A stretch of 64,000 nucleotides of DNA from JSC-12 sp033764965 (GTDB taxonomy: Bacteria > Cyanobacteriota > Cyanobacteriia > Leptolyngbyales > Leptolyngbyaceae), in contig JANRIN010000156.1 of NCBI GenBank assembly GCA_033764965.1, positions 18,922 through 82,921 of the forward strand, in the 5' to 3' direction. The position numbers and the translations under genes are program-made. The stretch's first letter is position 1, and every line of letters begins with the position of its first letter. Positions 8,707-17,496 of this stretch are shown here, one piece after another. The notes below the pieces were generated by a model. The model searched no databases and was not told the DNA's origin. It was given only the letters and a program-made list of their open reading frames with translations.

Positions 8707-9498
8707 TCACAATGACTCGATCAGCTGTTCTACAACAAACTCCCCTAATCCCGTCAAGCCAGCAACTTGGCTAATTGTCATTCCAGTTGCAAGTAGGTTT
8801 TGGGCTACTTTGAGCAGTTGAGCTTCTGCCTCGTCGGCTCGCTGCCGTTCTCGATCGGCTCGTTGGCGTTGTTCGATCGTGGTTTCTTCAACCGTTGGCA
8901 GTAATTCACCGTCTAGAGTTGCCCACCGAATCCAGGTAGCATCAATCCCGTTGTAAGCGCCTTGCCATTGGACTAAAGCCAACTTTAACGCCGAACTTAC
9001 AAGCTGATTTTGGGAGTTAAGAGGAATGGGTTGATACTCTCCTTGTTGCAGCGAGAAGCCTGCCCAATCATCAGGGTTGAACGGATCAAACCAGAAGTAG
9101 TCTGAAACCCGCATTTGATTCTGGTAAATCAATTTCTTCTCATGCTTATCAGCCTCAGCCGTACTATTTGAAAGTAGCTCAATCACGACATCGGGCGATT
9201 TCCCTTCTTCCCATACGACCCAACTGAGTCGTTCCCCTTTTGGCACACCCAACACCACGAAGAAATCAGGTCCACGAAAATCTTGATTTTTAACTTGAGC
9301 CAGGCTGTAGTAGACAAACATATTGCCACCCACATACCCATCTGAGCGAGAATCCAGCCAGGGTTTTAGCGGGTTGATGAGCAGATCCATTTGGGCTTTG
9401 TGGCGCTCTGTTTCCATTGGAATGCCGTCATCGTCGGGTAGATCTGCTTGAGTGGGAGGCAGATCGGTATAGAGTCCGGGGGGATGAGGGAAGGTCAT
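8707..9498 (-). CDS. Uma2 family (DUF820) putative endonuclease
   Basis: 263 residues. The core (about 30-200) has the PD-(D/E)xK-like pattern of Uma2 proteins: GGNMFVYY, GPDFFVVLGVP with the conserved Asp, and SPDVVIELLSNST with Asp and Glu of the nuclease-like core, followed by KLIYQ. The C-terminus (about 205-263) is a charged coiled coil with QRADRERQRADEAEAQL repeats and ends in a short helix-turn-helix-like segment (ATGMTISQVAGLTGL). Uma2 proteins are heavily expanded in cyanobacteria and their role is not established. It ends a same-strand run with the genes at 9546 and 10813. The ATG at 9498 is used; a later ATG (residue 28) is possible. Confidence 0.88.
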   Translation of the reverse strand: MTFPHPPGLYTDLPPTQADLPDDDGIPMETERHKAQMDLLINPLKPWLDSRSDGYVGGNMFVYYSLAQVKNQDFRGPDFFVVLGVPKGERLSWVVWEEGKSPDVVIELLSNSTAEADKHEKKLIYQNQMRVSDYFWFDPFNPDDWAGFSLQQGEYQPIPLNSQNQLVSSALKLALVQWQGAYNGIDATWIRWATLDGELLPTVEETTIEQRQRADRERQRADEAEAQLLKVAQNLLATGMTISQVAGLTGLGEFVVEQLIESL

Positions 9499-9545
9499 GG
9501 GCGTTGAGGAGGCGTAAGGTAGGGTTATGGTTCAGTTTACCGAGA

Positions 9546-10802
9546 TCATTGATTGAGTAAGTTCTCGACAAATTCATAAAGGTCTGTCTCTGATCGCCCT
9601 TCGTGATGCAACTCTTTGAGTTCTAGTAAGCCTTTAGCAATGGATTGAGCCTGTTTTTTATAGGTGTTGTGCGCTGAAACTAAGTCTGTAAATACTTCCT
9701 GTTCAATTTGTAGCCGATTGGCATCTTCTGAGATTGGCGAAGCGTACTCGGTGGCATCTACATTGCACTTGAGTAAAAAGATTAAGGCGTTACTGAGTTC
9801 TTTCAGGGTTTGCTGAAGTTTGCGAGTGTCTAATTCGAGGCGATCGAATCCCACCTGTCCCTCAATTTTCAATTCAACGATCGGTTGAGCGATTGAGTCG
9901 AATTGGTGGGACTGAATTGTTTTCTGCACTAGCGCGATCGCGGCTGATTCAATTTCCTCTACACTTTCCTGCCCGCGAGTTGCAACTTTCAACCGCACTG
10001 TGGGACGTTGGTAATACTCTTGCTTGAGATCTGCATCAATACCCGTGTGGTCAATATTGACCAGATAAGCACCCCGTTTGAATGTGCTTTCTTCAATGCT
10101 GTTGGCTTCGATCGAGCCAGGATTGAAAATCCAACCCTGTTCTGTGTAGTTCTTATGAATGTGTCCGAGTGCTAAATAATCAACTCCAGCAGTTTTTAAA
10201 GGAAGCAAATCACTGTAGCGTAAGGCTCCTTGGTAACGGGCGATTTGTCCTTCCAGCCCATGATGAAATAGCATTACGAGTTGTCCCAGATGGGACGGAA
10301 GTTGTTGAATCGCGTTGGCAAGTTGGGCGATCGCGCCGGGAGCGGAAGCTCCGTACCACTGGGAGCCGAGCACTCGAACCCCACAAGGCAAGTCAATATA
10401 TCCACCCCGTTTAATTTCATCGTCCCACGGTTCAAAGATCGTTTCGCCGGAAGCAGAGCGGTCTGGTTCTAGCAGAATTAAATTGTAGGATTCTGCCAAA
10501 TATCGCAACCAGCTTGTGTTGACACCGTAGGGACAGTTATCGTGATTGCCTTCGATCGCGATCGTAAGGATGCCTGCCTCCTGTAAATCCTGCAAGCAGA
10601 CTTTGGCATGGTTCAAGATGTTGGGCTGGAGGTTACGATGCTCAAACAAGTCACCAGCAATCACAACAAAATCGACTTGCTCGACGATCGCGTACTTGTG
10701 CAACACATCCCGAAACGCTTTGAAAAAGTCTAACGTGCGTTCTTTGCTGTCGTAGCGATCGAATCCTAAATGCACATCCGCCACATGCAAAAACTTTGGC
10801 AT
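9546..10802 (-). CDS. DNA repair exonuclease of the SbcD/Mre11 metallophosphoesterase type
   Basis: 418 residues. The calcineurin-like phosphoesterase motifs appear in order: ADVHLG (8-13), AGDLFEHR (near 50), GNHDN (near 85), FHHGLEG (near 180) and LGHIHKN (near 216). DVHLG with GDLFEH is characteristic of Mre11/SbcD nucleases, which process DNA ends with Mn2+. The C-terminal 150 residues correspond to the capping and partner-binding region. The normal partner SbcC/Rad50 ATPase is not beside it, and the family also includes standalone phosphoesterases, so I do not assign sbcD. It lies 47 bases upstream of the Uma2 gene and 10 bases downstream of the coiled-coil gene, suggesting a three-gene transcript. 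Confidence 0.85.
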   Translation of the reverse strand: MPKFLHVADVHLGFDRYDSKERTLDFFKAFRDVLHKYAIVEQVDFVVIAGDLFEHRNLQPNILNHAKVCLQDLQEAGILTIAIEGNHDNCPYGVNTSWLRYLAESYNLILLEPDRSASGETIFEPWDDEIKRGGYIDLPCGVRVLGSQWYGASAPGAIAQLANAIQQLPSHLGQLVMLFHHGLEGQIARYQGALRYSDLLPLKTAGVDYLALGHIHKNYTEQGWIFNPGSIEANSIEESTFKRGAYLVNIDHTGIDADLKQEYYQRPTVRLKVATRGQESVEEIESAAIALVQKTIQSHQFDSIAQPIVELKIEGQVGFDRLELDTRKLQQTLKELSNALIFLLKCNVDATEYASPISEDANRLQIEQEVFTDLVSAHNTYKKQAQSIAKGLLELKELHHEGRSETDLYEFVENLLNQ

Positions 10803-10812
10803 TATGAGTCCT

Positions 10813-11157
10813 CTAATTGCGTTCGTTCTGCCGTTGTTCCAGCACCGTAATCATGCGAGCAAGACTCTCTGCTTGAGAGCGAGATGTTTCTGCTTGCTGC
10901 CACATAATTTCGGCATTTTGGCGAAAAACCTCTGTTTGTTCTCGAATTGCTGTTGTGTTTTCTTCAACCCTCTCTACAATGAGATCGACCTTATCCGATA
11001 GCTGATTTACACTTGCAGTTGTTTGATCAACTTTTTCAGACAACACAACAATGTTTTCAGTCAAACGGGCAATTTGACCCATATTGATTTCTTGAGCTTC
11101 GGCAAGCCGATCCATGCGTTGATTAAATGTATCTACATCTAAAGAATTTGCCGTCAT
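10813..11157 (-). CDS. Small coiled-coil protein, hypothetical
   Basis: 114 residues from the ATG at 11157; a GTG 30 bases upstream (11187) would add ten residues but has no ribosome-binding site either. Almost the whole protein is heptad repeat: RLTENIVVLSEKVDQ, VNQLSDKVDLIVERV, EENTTAIREQTEVF, QAETSRSQAESLARM. No membrane segment or signal peptide. It belongs to a common cyanobacterial group of short heptad proteins; a similar one is at 35925-36242. It sits 10 bases upstream of the SbcD-like gene and is probably co-transcribed with it. A bundling, scaffolding or partner role is inference. Confidence 0.75.
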   Translation of the reverse strand: MTANSLDVDTFNQRMDRLAEAQEINMGQIARLTENIVVLSEKVDQTTASVNQLSDKVDLIVERVEENTTAIREQTEVFRQNAEIMWQQAETSRSQAESLARMITVLEQRQNERN

Positions 11158-11278
11158 ATAAGGGGGCGTTTGAAATTGAATGAACACGAGGTGAAAAGAG
11201 TTTAGCCGATTTCATTCGGTTGGATAGTTTCAACCGTACAGATTGATACAATTTGGGGTTGTAATCCGTTTTGTACTT

Positions 11279-11575
11279 ATGACTGAATCGACTGGACAAG
11301 AAACCCTCGGCGCAGATGCGATCGATATCGCGATCGCTCAAGGCATTGATTTTGATGGTACACCGATACCACCCGCAAAACTTGATCTTTATACAAAAGT
11401 CATGGCATTGGAAGCCGGACGGCAACGCAGCGGCGTGAGCAACACCATGCGATCGCGCATTGTGCGAATTGGCGCAAAGCATATTTCTCAGGATAAACTC
11501 AATCAAATGCTACTGGATGCCGATTTTGCTCCCTTGAAGGATAAGGAAATCGCCTTCTACTATGGTGGAAAGTAG
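11279..11575 (+). CDS. Hypothetical protein
   Basis: 98 residues from the ATG at 11279; a TTG at 11243 would extend it by 12 hydrophobic residues but is the weaker start. Soluble, with the segment IAIAQGIDFDGTPIPPAKLDLYTKVMALE and a basic middle section (RQRSGVSNTMRSRIVRIGAKHI), ending DKEIAFYYGGK. The basic helix-rich centre could be a nucleic-acid-binding region, but I recognise no named family. It stands alone, divergent from the coiled-coil gene at 11157, and its 3' end faces a long hairpin shared with the convergent gene at 11765. Confidence 0.7.
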   Translation: MTESTGQETLGADAIDIAIAQGIDFDGTPIPPAKLDLYTKVMALEAGRQRSGVSNTMRSRIVRIGAKHISQDKLNQMLLDADFAPLKDKEIAFYYGGK

Positions 11576-11670
11576 ATGAACAAAAATTTGAAATCAGAAT
11601 TGTTGTTTGACTGCCCACTTGGAGATCCCATGCTTCACTAGCTAAGAAATAAGGTCAACCAAAACTCCAA

Positions 11671-11730
11671 AAGTAAATTGGGCAAGGTAGGAGTCCATCT
11701 ACATAGATTCTTACCTTGCCCATTACTTTA
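11671..11730. terminator. Bidirectional terminator between convergent genes
   Basis: GGGCAAGGTA at 11680-11689 pairs perfectly with TACCTTGCCC at 11712-11721, and the stem extends outward through AAAGTAA/TTACTTT, giving about 17 bp with one bulge. The A-rich left and T-rich right flanks suit termination in both directions. It lies between the 3' ends of the genes at 11575 and 11765. Confidence 0.75.
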
Positions 11731-11764
11731 ATCGCGCCCAGTTGGTTATAACTTTTTGTGAGAA

Positions 11765-12184
11765 CTATGGACTTGTCCGCACCAATTGCAAGTCGAATGA
11801 CTGTCCGCTGCCACTACACCGATAACCTGGTTGGGCGTTAACATTTTGCCATCGAGCAATTCCTCTAGCACCATTTAGTTGCAAAGCTAGATTGCCTTTG
11901 CACCATTGATTGTGAGATTGATTACGCTCCTCAAAATACCCCTGAATTCTAACGTTTGGCGTGTCACAGCCCGATACATTTCTCACCCAGAAATATCCCT
12001 CGTAAGGGATGTTTCTGTAAGTTGTGTTATATCGAATTACTCGATTGTCCCCTCCATAACATGCAGTAGCAGTTGGCACTTGAAAGGTCGTTTGACCAGA
12101 CAAGCTACTAAATATTTCGCCTCGTGCAGTAGCTGGAGAAACTAGACCTAAAATACCGATCACAATAAGTGAAAACTTTTTCAT
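11765..12184 (-). CDS. Small secreted protein, hypothetical
   Basis: 139 residues. The N-terminus MKKFSLIVIGILGLVSPATARG is a clear signal peptide with a likely cleavage after ATA or TARG. The mature part is rich in Tyr, Asn, Gln and Arg, with four cysteines (in TACYGG, SGCDT, QWCKG, YRCSG) that could form two disulfides in the periplasm or outside the cell. WVRN and RIQGYFEERN suggest a small beta-sandwich. I do not recognise the family. It is a single gene with a terminator hairpin at its 3' side. Confidence 0.78.
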   Translation of the reverse strand: MKKFSLIVIGILGLVSPATARGEIFSSLSGQTTFQVPTATACYGGDNRVIRYNTTYRNIPYEGYFWVRNVSGCDTPNVRIQGYFEERNQSHNQWCKGNLALQLNGARGIARWQNVNAQPGYRCSGSGQSFDLQLVRTSP

Positions 12185-12329
12185 GACTTTTCTCAGGAAG
12201 AACTGTTGCCCTTAGCTACATTGGGTACAATTAATTTTCCGGAGGAAATTGATGGGCTAAGTTATGGGTTGGTATTGAAGAAGATAATTTAATCCAAATC
12301 AGGGTCAAATCATTCAGAAGTGGTCGAAT

Positions 12330-13805
12330 CTAAAATCGATCGACGTTTTCAAATTGTTGTGCTGCGATCGCGCGTGCGGCTTCGCCACAGGTGCGAGGGG
12401 TGGGGAAGATTTTGCCCGGATTGGCGATGTTGTGGGGGTCAAAGGCTAAACGAATCCATTGCATGGTTTCCAGGTCAGCAGGGGTGAACATTTCTGGCAT
12501 ATAGCAGCGTTTGTCGGCTCCAATGCCGTGTTCGCCGGAAATACTGCCCCCCACTTTCACACACAGCTTCAAAATTTCGCCGCCTAACTCTTCTACAGTC
12601 TCTAACGCACCAGGAACAGCATTGTCGTAAAGGATGAGGGGGTGCAGATTGCCATCGCCAGCGTGAAACACATTGGCAACTTTGTAGCCAAATTTTTGCC
12701 CCAAAAATTCAATTTCTTGCAAAACAAATTCCAGCTTGGTACGAGGAATGACACCATCCTGCACATAGTAATCGGGAGACATTCGACCCATTGCTGCAAA
12801 AGCCGCTTTGCGTCCTTTCCACATGGTCAGCCGTTCCTCTGGATCGGTGGCAACCGTGATACTCCTCGCCCCATTGTGGTAGCAAATGGCTGCAATTCGC
12901 TCCATGTTTCTCTGAACTTCTACCTCCAAACCATCCACTTCCACTAATAAAATGGCAGCCGCATCACGGGGATAACAATTCGTTGCCACCACATCTTCCA
13001 CGGCGTTGATGCTCATGTTGTCCATCATTTCCATGCCGCCCGGAATGATGCCTGCGCCAATGATGTCGGATACTGTGGCTCCAGCCGCTTCCACACTGGT
13101 GAAATCTGCCAGCAACACCCGAATCGATTCGGGCACCTTCACCAGCCGCAGAGTGATTTCCGTCGCAATGCCCAGTGTCCCTTCGGAACCGACAAATAGC
13201 CCCGTCAGGTCGTATCCCGGCATTTCAGGAACTGTACCACCGACATCCACCACTGATCCATCGGGTAAAACCAGTTTCAAACCGAGAACGTGGTTTGTGG
13301 TGACTCCATACTTGAGACAATGAACTCCACCAGAGTTTTCTGCCACATTGCCGCCGATCGAACAAATAATCTGGCTTGATGGGTCAGGGGCGTAGAAAAA
13401 TCCGGCTCCACTCACGGCTTGTGTCACCCAGTTATTAATCACCCCTGGTTGCACCACAACCCGCTGATTCTCCAGGTCAATATCCAGAATTTGCTTCATC
13501 ATCGCGGTGACAATCAAGACGCAATCATCGACGGGCAGCGCCCCGCCAGATAGCCCCGTGCCCGATCCGCGTGCCACAAATGGAACTTGGTACTCAGCAC
13601 AAACCTGAACCAGTCCTGCCACTTCTTCAGTTGTACGCGGCAACACCACCACCGCCGGACGATTGCGATAACTGGTCAACCCATCACATTCGTACACCAA
13701 TAACTCTTCCTTGCGGCGCACGACATTATTTTTGCCCACGATCGCGGCAAATCGTTTGAGGATCGGTTGCCAATCCCGTGTTATGTCGCGTTCTTGAGCC
13801 AGCAT
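12330..13805 (-). CDS. glcD: Glycolate oxidase/dehydrogenase FAD-binding subunit
   Basis: 491 residues, normal for GlcD. It oxidises glycolate to glyoxylate in photorespiration. The FAD-binding PCMH domain (about 40-220) contains VPFVARGSGTGLSGGALP, PGVINNWVT and GGNVAENSGGVHCLKYGVT; the C-terminal FAD-oxidase cap has VFHAGDGNLHPLILYD and GGSISGEHGIGADK, with the His residues characteristic of the glycolate/D-lactate dehydrogenase family. GlcE and GlcF are not adjacent; in cyanobacteria the subunits are often scattered. A D-lactate dehydrogenase activity is also possible within this family. The last codons overlap a GCGATCGCGCGTGCGGC-type repeat, so the C-terminal tail may be repeat-derived. 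Confidence 0.93.
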   Translation of the reverse strand: MLAQERDITRDWQPILKRFAAIVGKNNVVRRKEELLVYECDGLTSYRNRPAVVVLPRTTEEVAGLVQVCAEYQVPFVARGSGTGLSGGALPVDDCVLIVTAMMKQILDIDLENQRVVVQPGVINNWVTQAVSGAGFFYAPDPSSQIICSIGGNVAENSGGVHCLKYGVTTNHVLGLKLVLPDGSVVDVGGTVPEMPGYDLTGLFVGSEGTLGIATEITLRLVKVPESIRVLLADFTSVEAAGATVSDIIGAGIIPGGMEMMDNMSINAVEDVVATNCYPRDAAAILLVEVDGLEVEVQRNMERIAAICYHNGARSITVATDPEERLTMWKGRKAAFAAMGRMSPDYYVQDGVIPRTKLEFVLQEIEFLGQKFGYKVANVFHAGDGNLHPLILYDNAVPGALETVEELGGEILKLCVKVGGSISGEHGIGADKRCYMPEMFTPADLETMQWIRLAFDPHNIANPGKIFPTPRTCGEAARAIAAQQFENVDRF

Positions 13806-13889
13806 GGAGGTTCCTGGGTAACATCTGAAATCATTTTATAGTGTAGGGAATGGGGAATGGAGGTTACAGACTAAGGAGGCTAGCAGGAA

Positions 13890-14585
13890 ATGGTTGATTT
13901 ATCATCTGAGCAGAGTTTACGAGCCAGCAATTCGGAGCGGATGCCCCCGTTGGAAAATGGTGATTGCTTGACCAGCCACGAGTTTGCCCGTCGGTATGAG
14001 GCGGATACTCGGATCAAAAAAGCAGAGTTGATTGAGGGAGTTGTTTACGTGGCATCACCGTTACGGTTTGAAAGTCATGCGGAACCGCATGGACGTTTGA
14101 TTACCTGGTTAGGGGTCTATCAAGCATTTACTCCAACTGTGCGACTGGGGATTGAACCAACCATTCGATTAGATGAAGACAATCAACCGCAACCGGATGG
14201 AGTGTTGTTGTTGCCAGCCAGTATGGGCGGAACCGCTCGGCTGACTGAAGATGATTATGTCGAAGGTTCACCAGACTTTGTGGCAGAGGTGGCAGCTAGC
14301 AGTGTCGCGATCGATATGAATGCCAAATTGAACGCCTATCGACGCAATGGGGTGAAGGAATATCTGGTCTGGCAGATTTTTGGGCACCAGATTGTCTGGT
14401 TTAGTTTACAGCAGGGGACATACGTTCCGTTAGCACCAGATGCGAATGGAGTGGTCAAAAGTCAAGTATTTCCGGGCTTGTGGCTGGCAGTTGTTTCCTT
14501 GTTACAGGGTGAAATGTCCCAAGTTCTGAACGTTTTGCAAGCGGGAGTCAGTTCGCCAGAACATGCAGCCTTTGTCCAGCAGTGA
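13890..14585 (+). CDS. Uma2 family (DUF820) putative endonuclease
   Basis: 231 residues. The ATG at 13890 is preceded by AGGAGG about 10 bases upstream (near 13874-13880). Typical Uma2 layout: an N-terminal SHEFARRYEADTRIKKAELIEGVVY lead-in, GIEPTIRLDEDNQPQPDGVLLL with the conserved PDGVLL Asp, GSPDFVAEVAASSVAIDMNAKLNAYRRNGVKEYLVW with the Glu and the YRRxGVxEYLVW signature. The core keeps the PD-(D/E)xK-like acidic residues. It is a different subtype from the copy at 8707-9498, which lacks this signature and carries a coiled-coil tail. Function is unproven for the family. Confidence 0.9.
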   Translation: MVDLSSEQSLRASNSERMPPLENGDCLTSHEFARRYEADTRIKKAELIEGVVYVASPLRFESHAEPHGRLITWLGVYQAFTPTVRLGIEPTIRLDEDNQPQPDGVLLLPASMGGTARLTEDDYVEGSPDFVAEVAASSVAIDMNAKLNAYRRNGVKEYLVWQIFGHQIVWFSLQQGTYVPLAPDANGVVKSQVFPGLWLAVVSLLQGEMSQVLNVLQAGVSSPEHAAFVQQ

Positions 14586-14604
14586 GATACAGGCAACACA
14601 GGGT

Positions 14605-14655
14605 AGGGGCGTTTCGCGAAACATTTGGACAGGGAGAATTTCGCGAAAATATCCT
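14605..14655. repeat. Paired TTTCGCGAAA palindromes, dispersed-repeat type
   Basis: GTAGGGGC leads into the perfect 12-base palindrome GTTTCGCGAAAC at 14611-14622; a second palindrome TTTCGCGAAA lies at 14639-14648, and the element closes with TATCCTTAC. The centres are 27 bases apart. It looks like a degenerate member of the cyanobacterial GTAGGGGCGTTTCGCG repeat class but sits in front of the dehydrogenase gene at 14764, where an operator role cannot be excluded. Confidence 0.55.
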
Positions 14656-14763
14656 TACAAGGAATTGGGCGATCGTAACAAAATGATGGTTGTTTCAAAG
14701 ATGGTCGAGTCTCGCTATCTAGAATGAGGAAAATGCAGCGAGTTTGATCGTGGGAGGGTCGGT

Positions 14764-16128
14764 ATGGGTATTGCGACAGTTAACCCAGCGACTGGGGAAG
14801 TCATTAAAACATTTGAGCCATTCACAGATGAGGAAATTGCCGATCGCTTAGGAATGGCACAGGAAACCTTTGTGCAGTACCGAGAAACCAGTTTTGCTGA
14901 GCGATCGCAATGGCTCCACAACGCCGCCAGCATTCTAGAGGCGGAAAAAGAGAAGTTTGGCAAACTCATGACCCTGGAAATGGGGAAGCCTCTGAAGGCA
15001 GCGATCGCAGAAGTCGAAAAATGCGCGATGGTTTGCCGCTTCTACGCTGATCACGGAGCCGAATTTTTGCGGGATGTGCCAGCCCAAACCGATGCTAGCC
15101 GCAGCTTCGTCCGCTATCAACCGCTGGGAATTATTCTGGCAGTCATGCCCTGGAACTTTCCCTTCTGGCAAGTGTTCCGATTTGCGGCTCCCGCTCTCAT
15201 GGCAGGCAATGTGGGATTGCTGAAACACGCTTCCAATGTGCCCCAATCTGCTCTGGCGATCGAAGACATTCTGCTACGGGCAGGGTTTCCCCACGGAGCC
15301 TTTCAAACGTTGTTGATGGAAGCCGCAAAAGTTGCGCCATTAATGGCAGATTGGCGGATTAAAGCAGCAACCCTAACCGGAAGCGAACCCGCCGGAGCCA
15401 GCCTTGCAGCCGCAGCAGGTAAGGAAATTAAAAAAGTGGTGCTGGAGTTGGGGGGCAGTGATCCATTTATTGTGATGCCTAGCGCCGATCTGGATCTGGC
15501 AACTTCAACGGCTGTCACCGCCCGCATGATCAACAATGGACAATCCTGCATTGCGGCAAAGCGGTTTATTGTGGCAGAGGCGATCGCTGAGGCATTTGAA
15601 CAAAAGCTAGTTGCGAAATACCAAGCGTTGAAAGTTGGCGATCCCATGCTGCCAGATACCGATATTGGTCCTCTGGCAACACCCGGAATCTTGAAAGACA
15701 TGGTGGAGCAGGTACAGGCGATCGCGGCGGAAGGCGCAAAAATTCTGTTTGGCGGCAATCGCCTCAATCGCCCCGGTCATTACTTCTCCCCCACGATCGT
15801 CACCAACATTCCCGCCCACAGCAAACTGGCGAAAGAAGAATTTTTTGGTCCTGTTGCCCTGCTCTTTCCAGTTCATGACATTGACGCAGCGATTCGGTTA
15901 GCCAACGACACTCCGTTTGGTTTGGGTTCTAGCGCCTGGACGAATGATGCGGTGGAACAAGAACGTTTTATCAATGAAATTGATGCCGGATGTGTGTTTA
16001 TCAACGGCATGGTGAAATCAGATCCGCGTCTGCCCTTTGGTGGCATCAAGCGATCGGGCTATGGGCGAGAGTTGGGTATCCAGGGCATCCACGAGTTTGT
16101 GAATATTAAAACCGTTTGGATCAAATAG
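14764..16128 (+). CDS. NAD(P)-dependent succinate-semialdehyde dehydrogenase
   Basis: 454 residues, aldehyde dehydrogenase superfamily, cytosolic. Catalytic residues are present: Asn131 in PWNFPFW, Glu228 in LELGGSDPF and nucleophile Cys262 in NNGQSCIAAKRF; the C-terminal motif is LPFGGIKRSGYGREL. The compact length and the opening IATVNPATGEVIKTFEP match the GabD/Sad-like enzymes that oxidise succinic semialdehyde to succinate. In cyanobacteria such an enzyme, with 2-oxoglutarate decarboxylase, bypasses the missing 2-oxoglutarate dehydrogenase step. The decarboxylase gene is not in this window. Closely related aldehyde substrates are possible. A short decayed copy of its C-terminal motif is found at 18446-18496. 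Confidence 0.9.
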   Translation: MGIATVNPATGEVIKTFEPFTDEEIADRLGMAQETFVQYRETSFAERSQWLHNAASILEAEKEKFGKLMTLEMGKPLKAAIAEVEKCAMVCRFYADHGAEFLRDVPAQTDASRSFVRYQPLGIILAVMPWNFPFWQVFRFAAPALMAGNVGLLKHASNVPQSALAIEDILLRAGFPHGAFQTLLMEAAKVAPLMADWRIKAATLTGSEPAGASLAAAAGKEIKKVVLELGGSDPFIVMPSADLDLATSTAVTARMINNGQSCIAAKRFIVAEAIAEAFEQKLVAKYQALKVGDPMLPDTDIGPLATPGILKDMVEQVQAIAAEGAKILFGGNRLNRPGHYFSPTIVTNIPAHSKLAKEEFFGPVALLFPVHDIDAAIRLANDTPFGLGSSAWTNDAVEQERFINEIDAGCVFINGMVKSDPRLPFGGIKRSGYGRELGIQGIHEFVNIKTVWIK

Positions 16129-16175
16129 GGCGAAGTTTGGAGGAGATGCAGATTTCTGTTCCTGGCTACCCCATC

Positions 16176-16823
16176 TCAGCGTCGCAGGGCTTTGAGTCCA
16201 AGGTTGGGAAATAGCTGGCTCGCCACAGCAAATTGCACCCAAGCAGTGGCTAAGGTTTCTAACGTGCGGGCTACCAAAAGGTTTCCGGCATCCACAGCTT
16301 CGTACCCGCAGTCCTGAATCAAGCTGGCAACGACTTGTTTCGCCTCAGCGTCATCCCCACAGTAAAAAACACTGGGAATGTCAGAACCAAATTGTCTTGA
16401 ATCGGAAGCGATGATTTCGGCGAACGTCGTATTAAATGCCTCCACAACTCTTGCTCCGGGCGCAAGTTGCTGAATTGTTTCGGCAACGGAAATCTTTAAA
16501 TCTGTTGCCAAGCCGATCGTTTGTCCTGTGAAGTCTGGCTGAAGTCCACTCACGCAAGAAACAACGACTTTTCCTGCTAACAATGAACCTACGCTATGCA
16601 GGACATCTTCCAGGGAAGGTAGCCAAACCGCCAGCAGAATGACATCCTGCGCTGCTGCCTCCTGGATGGTGCCAGCTTTTGCCAGGGATCCGGCTGCTGC
16701 GGCTAACTCATGCAGCTTAGTTTCATCCCGTGAGTAAGAAAAAATGACCTGATGCCCAGCCTTTGCCCAGAGGTTGCCCAGCCCAGCCCCCATGTTGCCA
16801 GCGCCAATAATGCCAATGTTCAT
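16176..16823 (-). CDS. NAD(P)-binding reductase, F420-dependent NADP reductase-like
   Basis: 215 residues. It starts directly with a Rossmann motif, IGIIGAGNMGAGLGNLW, followed by FSYSRDETKL, where the Ser/Arg after strand 2 suggests NADP(H). VILLAVWLP, VVSCVSGL, VEAFNTTFAEI and FYCGDDAEAKQVV match the NADP-dependent F420 reductase-like fold widely used by predicted NADP oxidoreductases that do not use F420. Only 8 bases separate it from the upstream membrane-protein gene at 16832, so the two are co-transcribed and perhaps translationally coupled. The substrate is unknown. The ATG at 16823 starts the Rossmann strand at residue 2. Confidence 0.85.
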   Translation of the reverse strand: MNIGIIGAGNMGAGLGNLWAKAGHQVIFSYSRDETKLHELAAAAGSLAKAGTIQEAAAQDVILLAVWLPSLEDVLHSVGSLLAGKVVVSCVSGLQPDFTGQTIGLATDLKISVAETIQQLAPGARVVEAFNTTFAEIIASDSRQFGSDIPSVFYCGDDAEAKQVVASLIQDCGYEAVDAGNLLVARTLETLATAWVQFAVASQLFPNLGLKALRR

Positions 16824-16831
16824 TCAACCTC

Positions 16832-17308
16832 CTAGAATCTTCCATCTGAGCGTTCGATTGTTTTGGGTGAACCCGTGAGCCAGTAGCCAACACCCGCGAT
16901 CGCGACCGAAATGACTGCTGCCACAACGTTGGGGTAAATGGGGATGCCAAGCAATTCCGGTTCCCGAATGTTACCCAAAACTGGATCATTGAGAAACCCG
17001 TAGGATGTTCCGGGCCAAAAGCCCGCCGCAATTAGCCCAATCCAAAACGCTGATCCCAGAAATGCAGCGAGACCCATTGAGAAGCGATCGCTGGTTGGAC
17101 GCACCTTCAAAATTGCTAGCGCCGCACTGCCCAAGGAAGCAGCAGCAAAAAATGACATCGCACAATGAAGCTTGGCATGAGGCAACCAGGCAGGATTGCT
17201 CATGTGACCGTTTGCCAATAGGACTGCATCAACGCCGATCGGGATCGTAAGGGTTGAAATTGCAGCGATAGTCAGTAACCATTTAGCTAACCTGGCTTGA
17301 TTCATAGA
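16832..17308 (-). CDS. Four-helix membrane protein, hypothetical
   Basis: 158 residues from ATG 17308; ATG 17326 and GTG 17329 in the same frame are alternative starts that add 6-7 polar residues. Four predicted membrane helices: WLLTIAAISTLTIPIGV, a pair around FFAAASLGSAALAIL and MGLAAFLGSAFWIGLIAAGF, and NVVAAVISVAIAGVGYWLTG. HxKLH (HAKLHC) sits in the first loop, and GTSYGF and GIPIYPN are in later loops. I recognise no named family with certainty; it resembles small DUF membrane proteins found with oxidoreductases. It lies between an AraC regulator (upstream, same strand) and the NAD(P)-binding protein. Confidence 0.75.
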   Translation of the reverse strand, partial: SMNQARLAKWLLTIAAISTLTIPIGVDAVLLANGHMSNPAWLPHAKLHCAMSFFAAASLGSAALAILKVRPTSDRFSMGLAAFLGSAFWIGLIAAGFWPGTSYGFLNDPVLGNIREPELLGIPIYPNVVAAVISVAIAGVGYWLTGSPKTIERSDGRF

Positions 17309-17496
17309 AACATCTCGATCAGTCATCACCGTAGGAAGCGCAGAGTAAAGCGAAGCTCAACTAGCGAGCTTGCTTAGAGAAGATACCCTAGTTGCCAGAG
17401 GAGAAGATAGACGTTTCTTGCGAAATTATCGGGCGATTGAGGTCATTCTTGCGATGCCGAAGTGCTAGAAGGCGTAATCAACTACCGCTTTACAAG

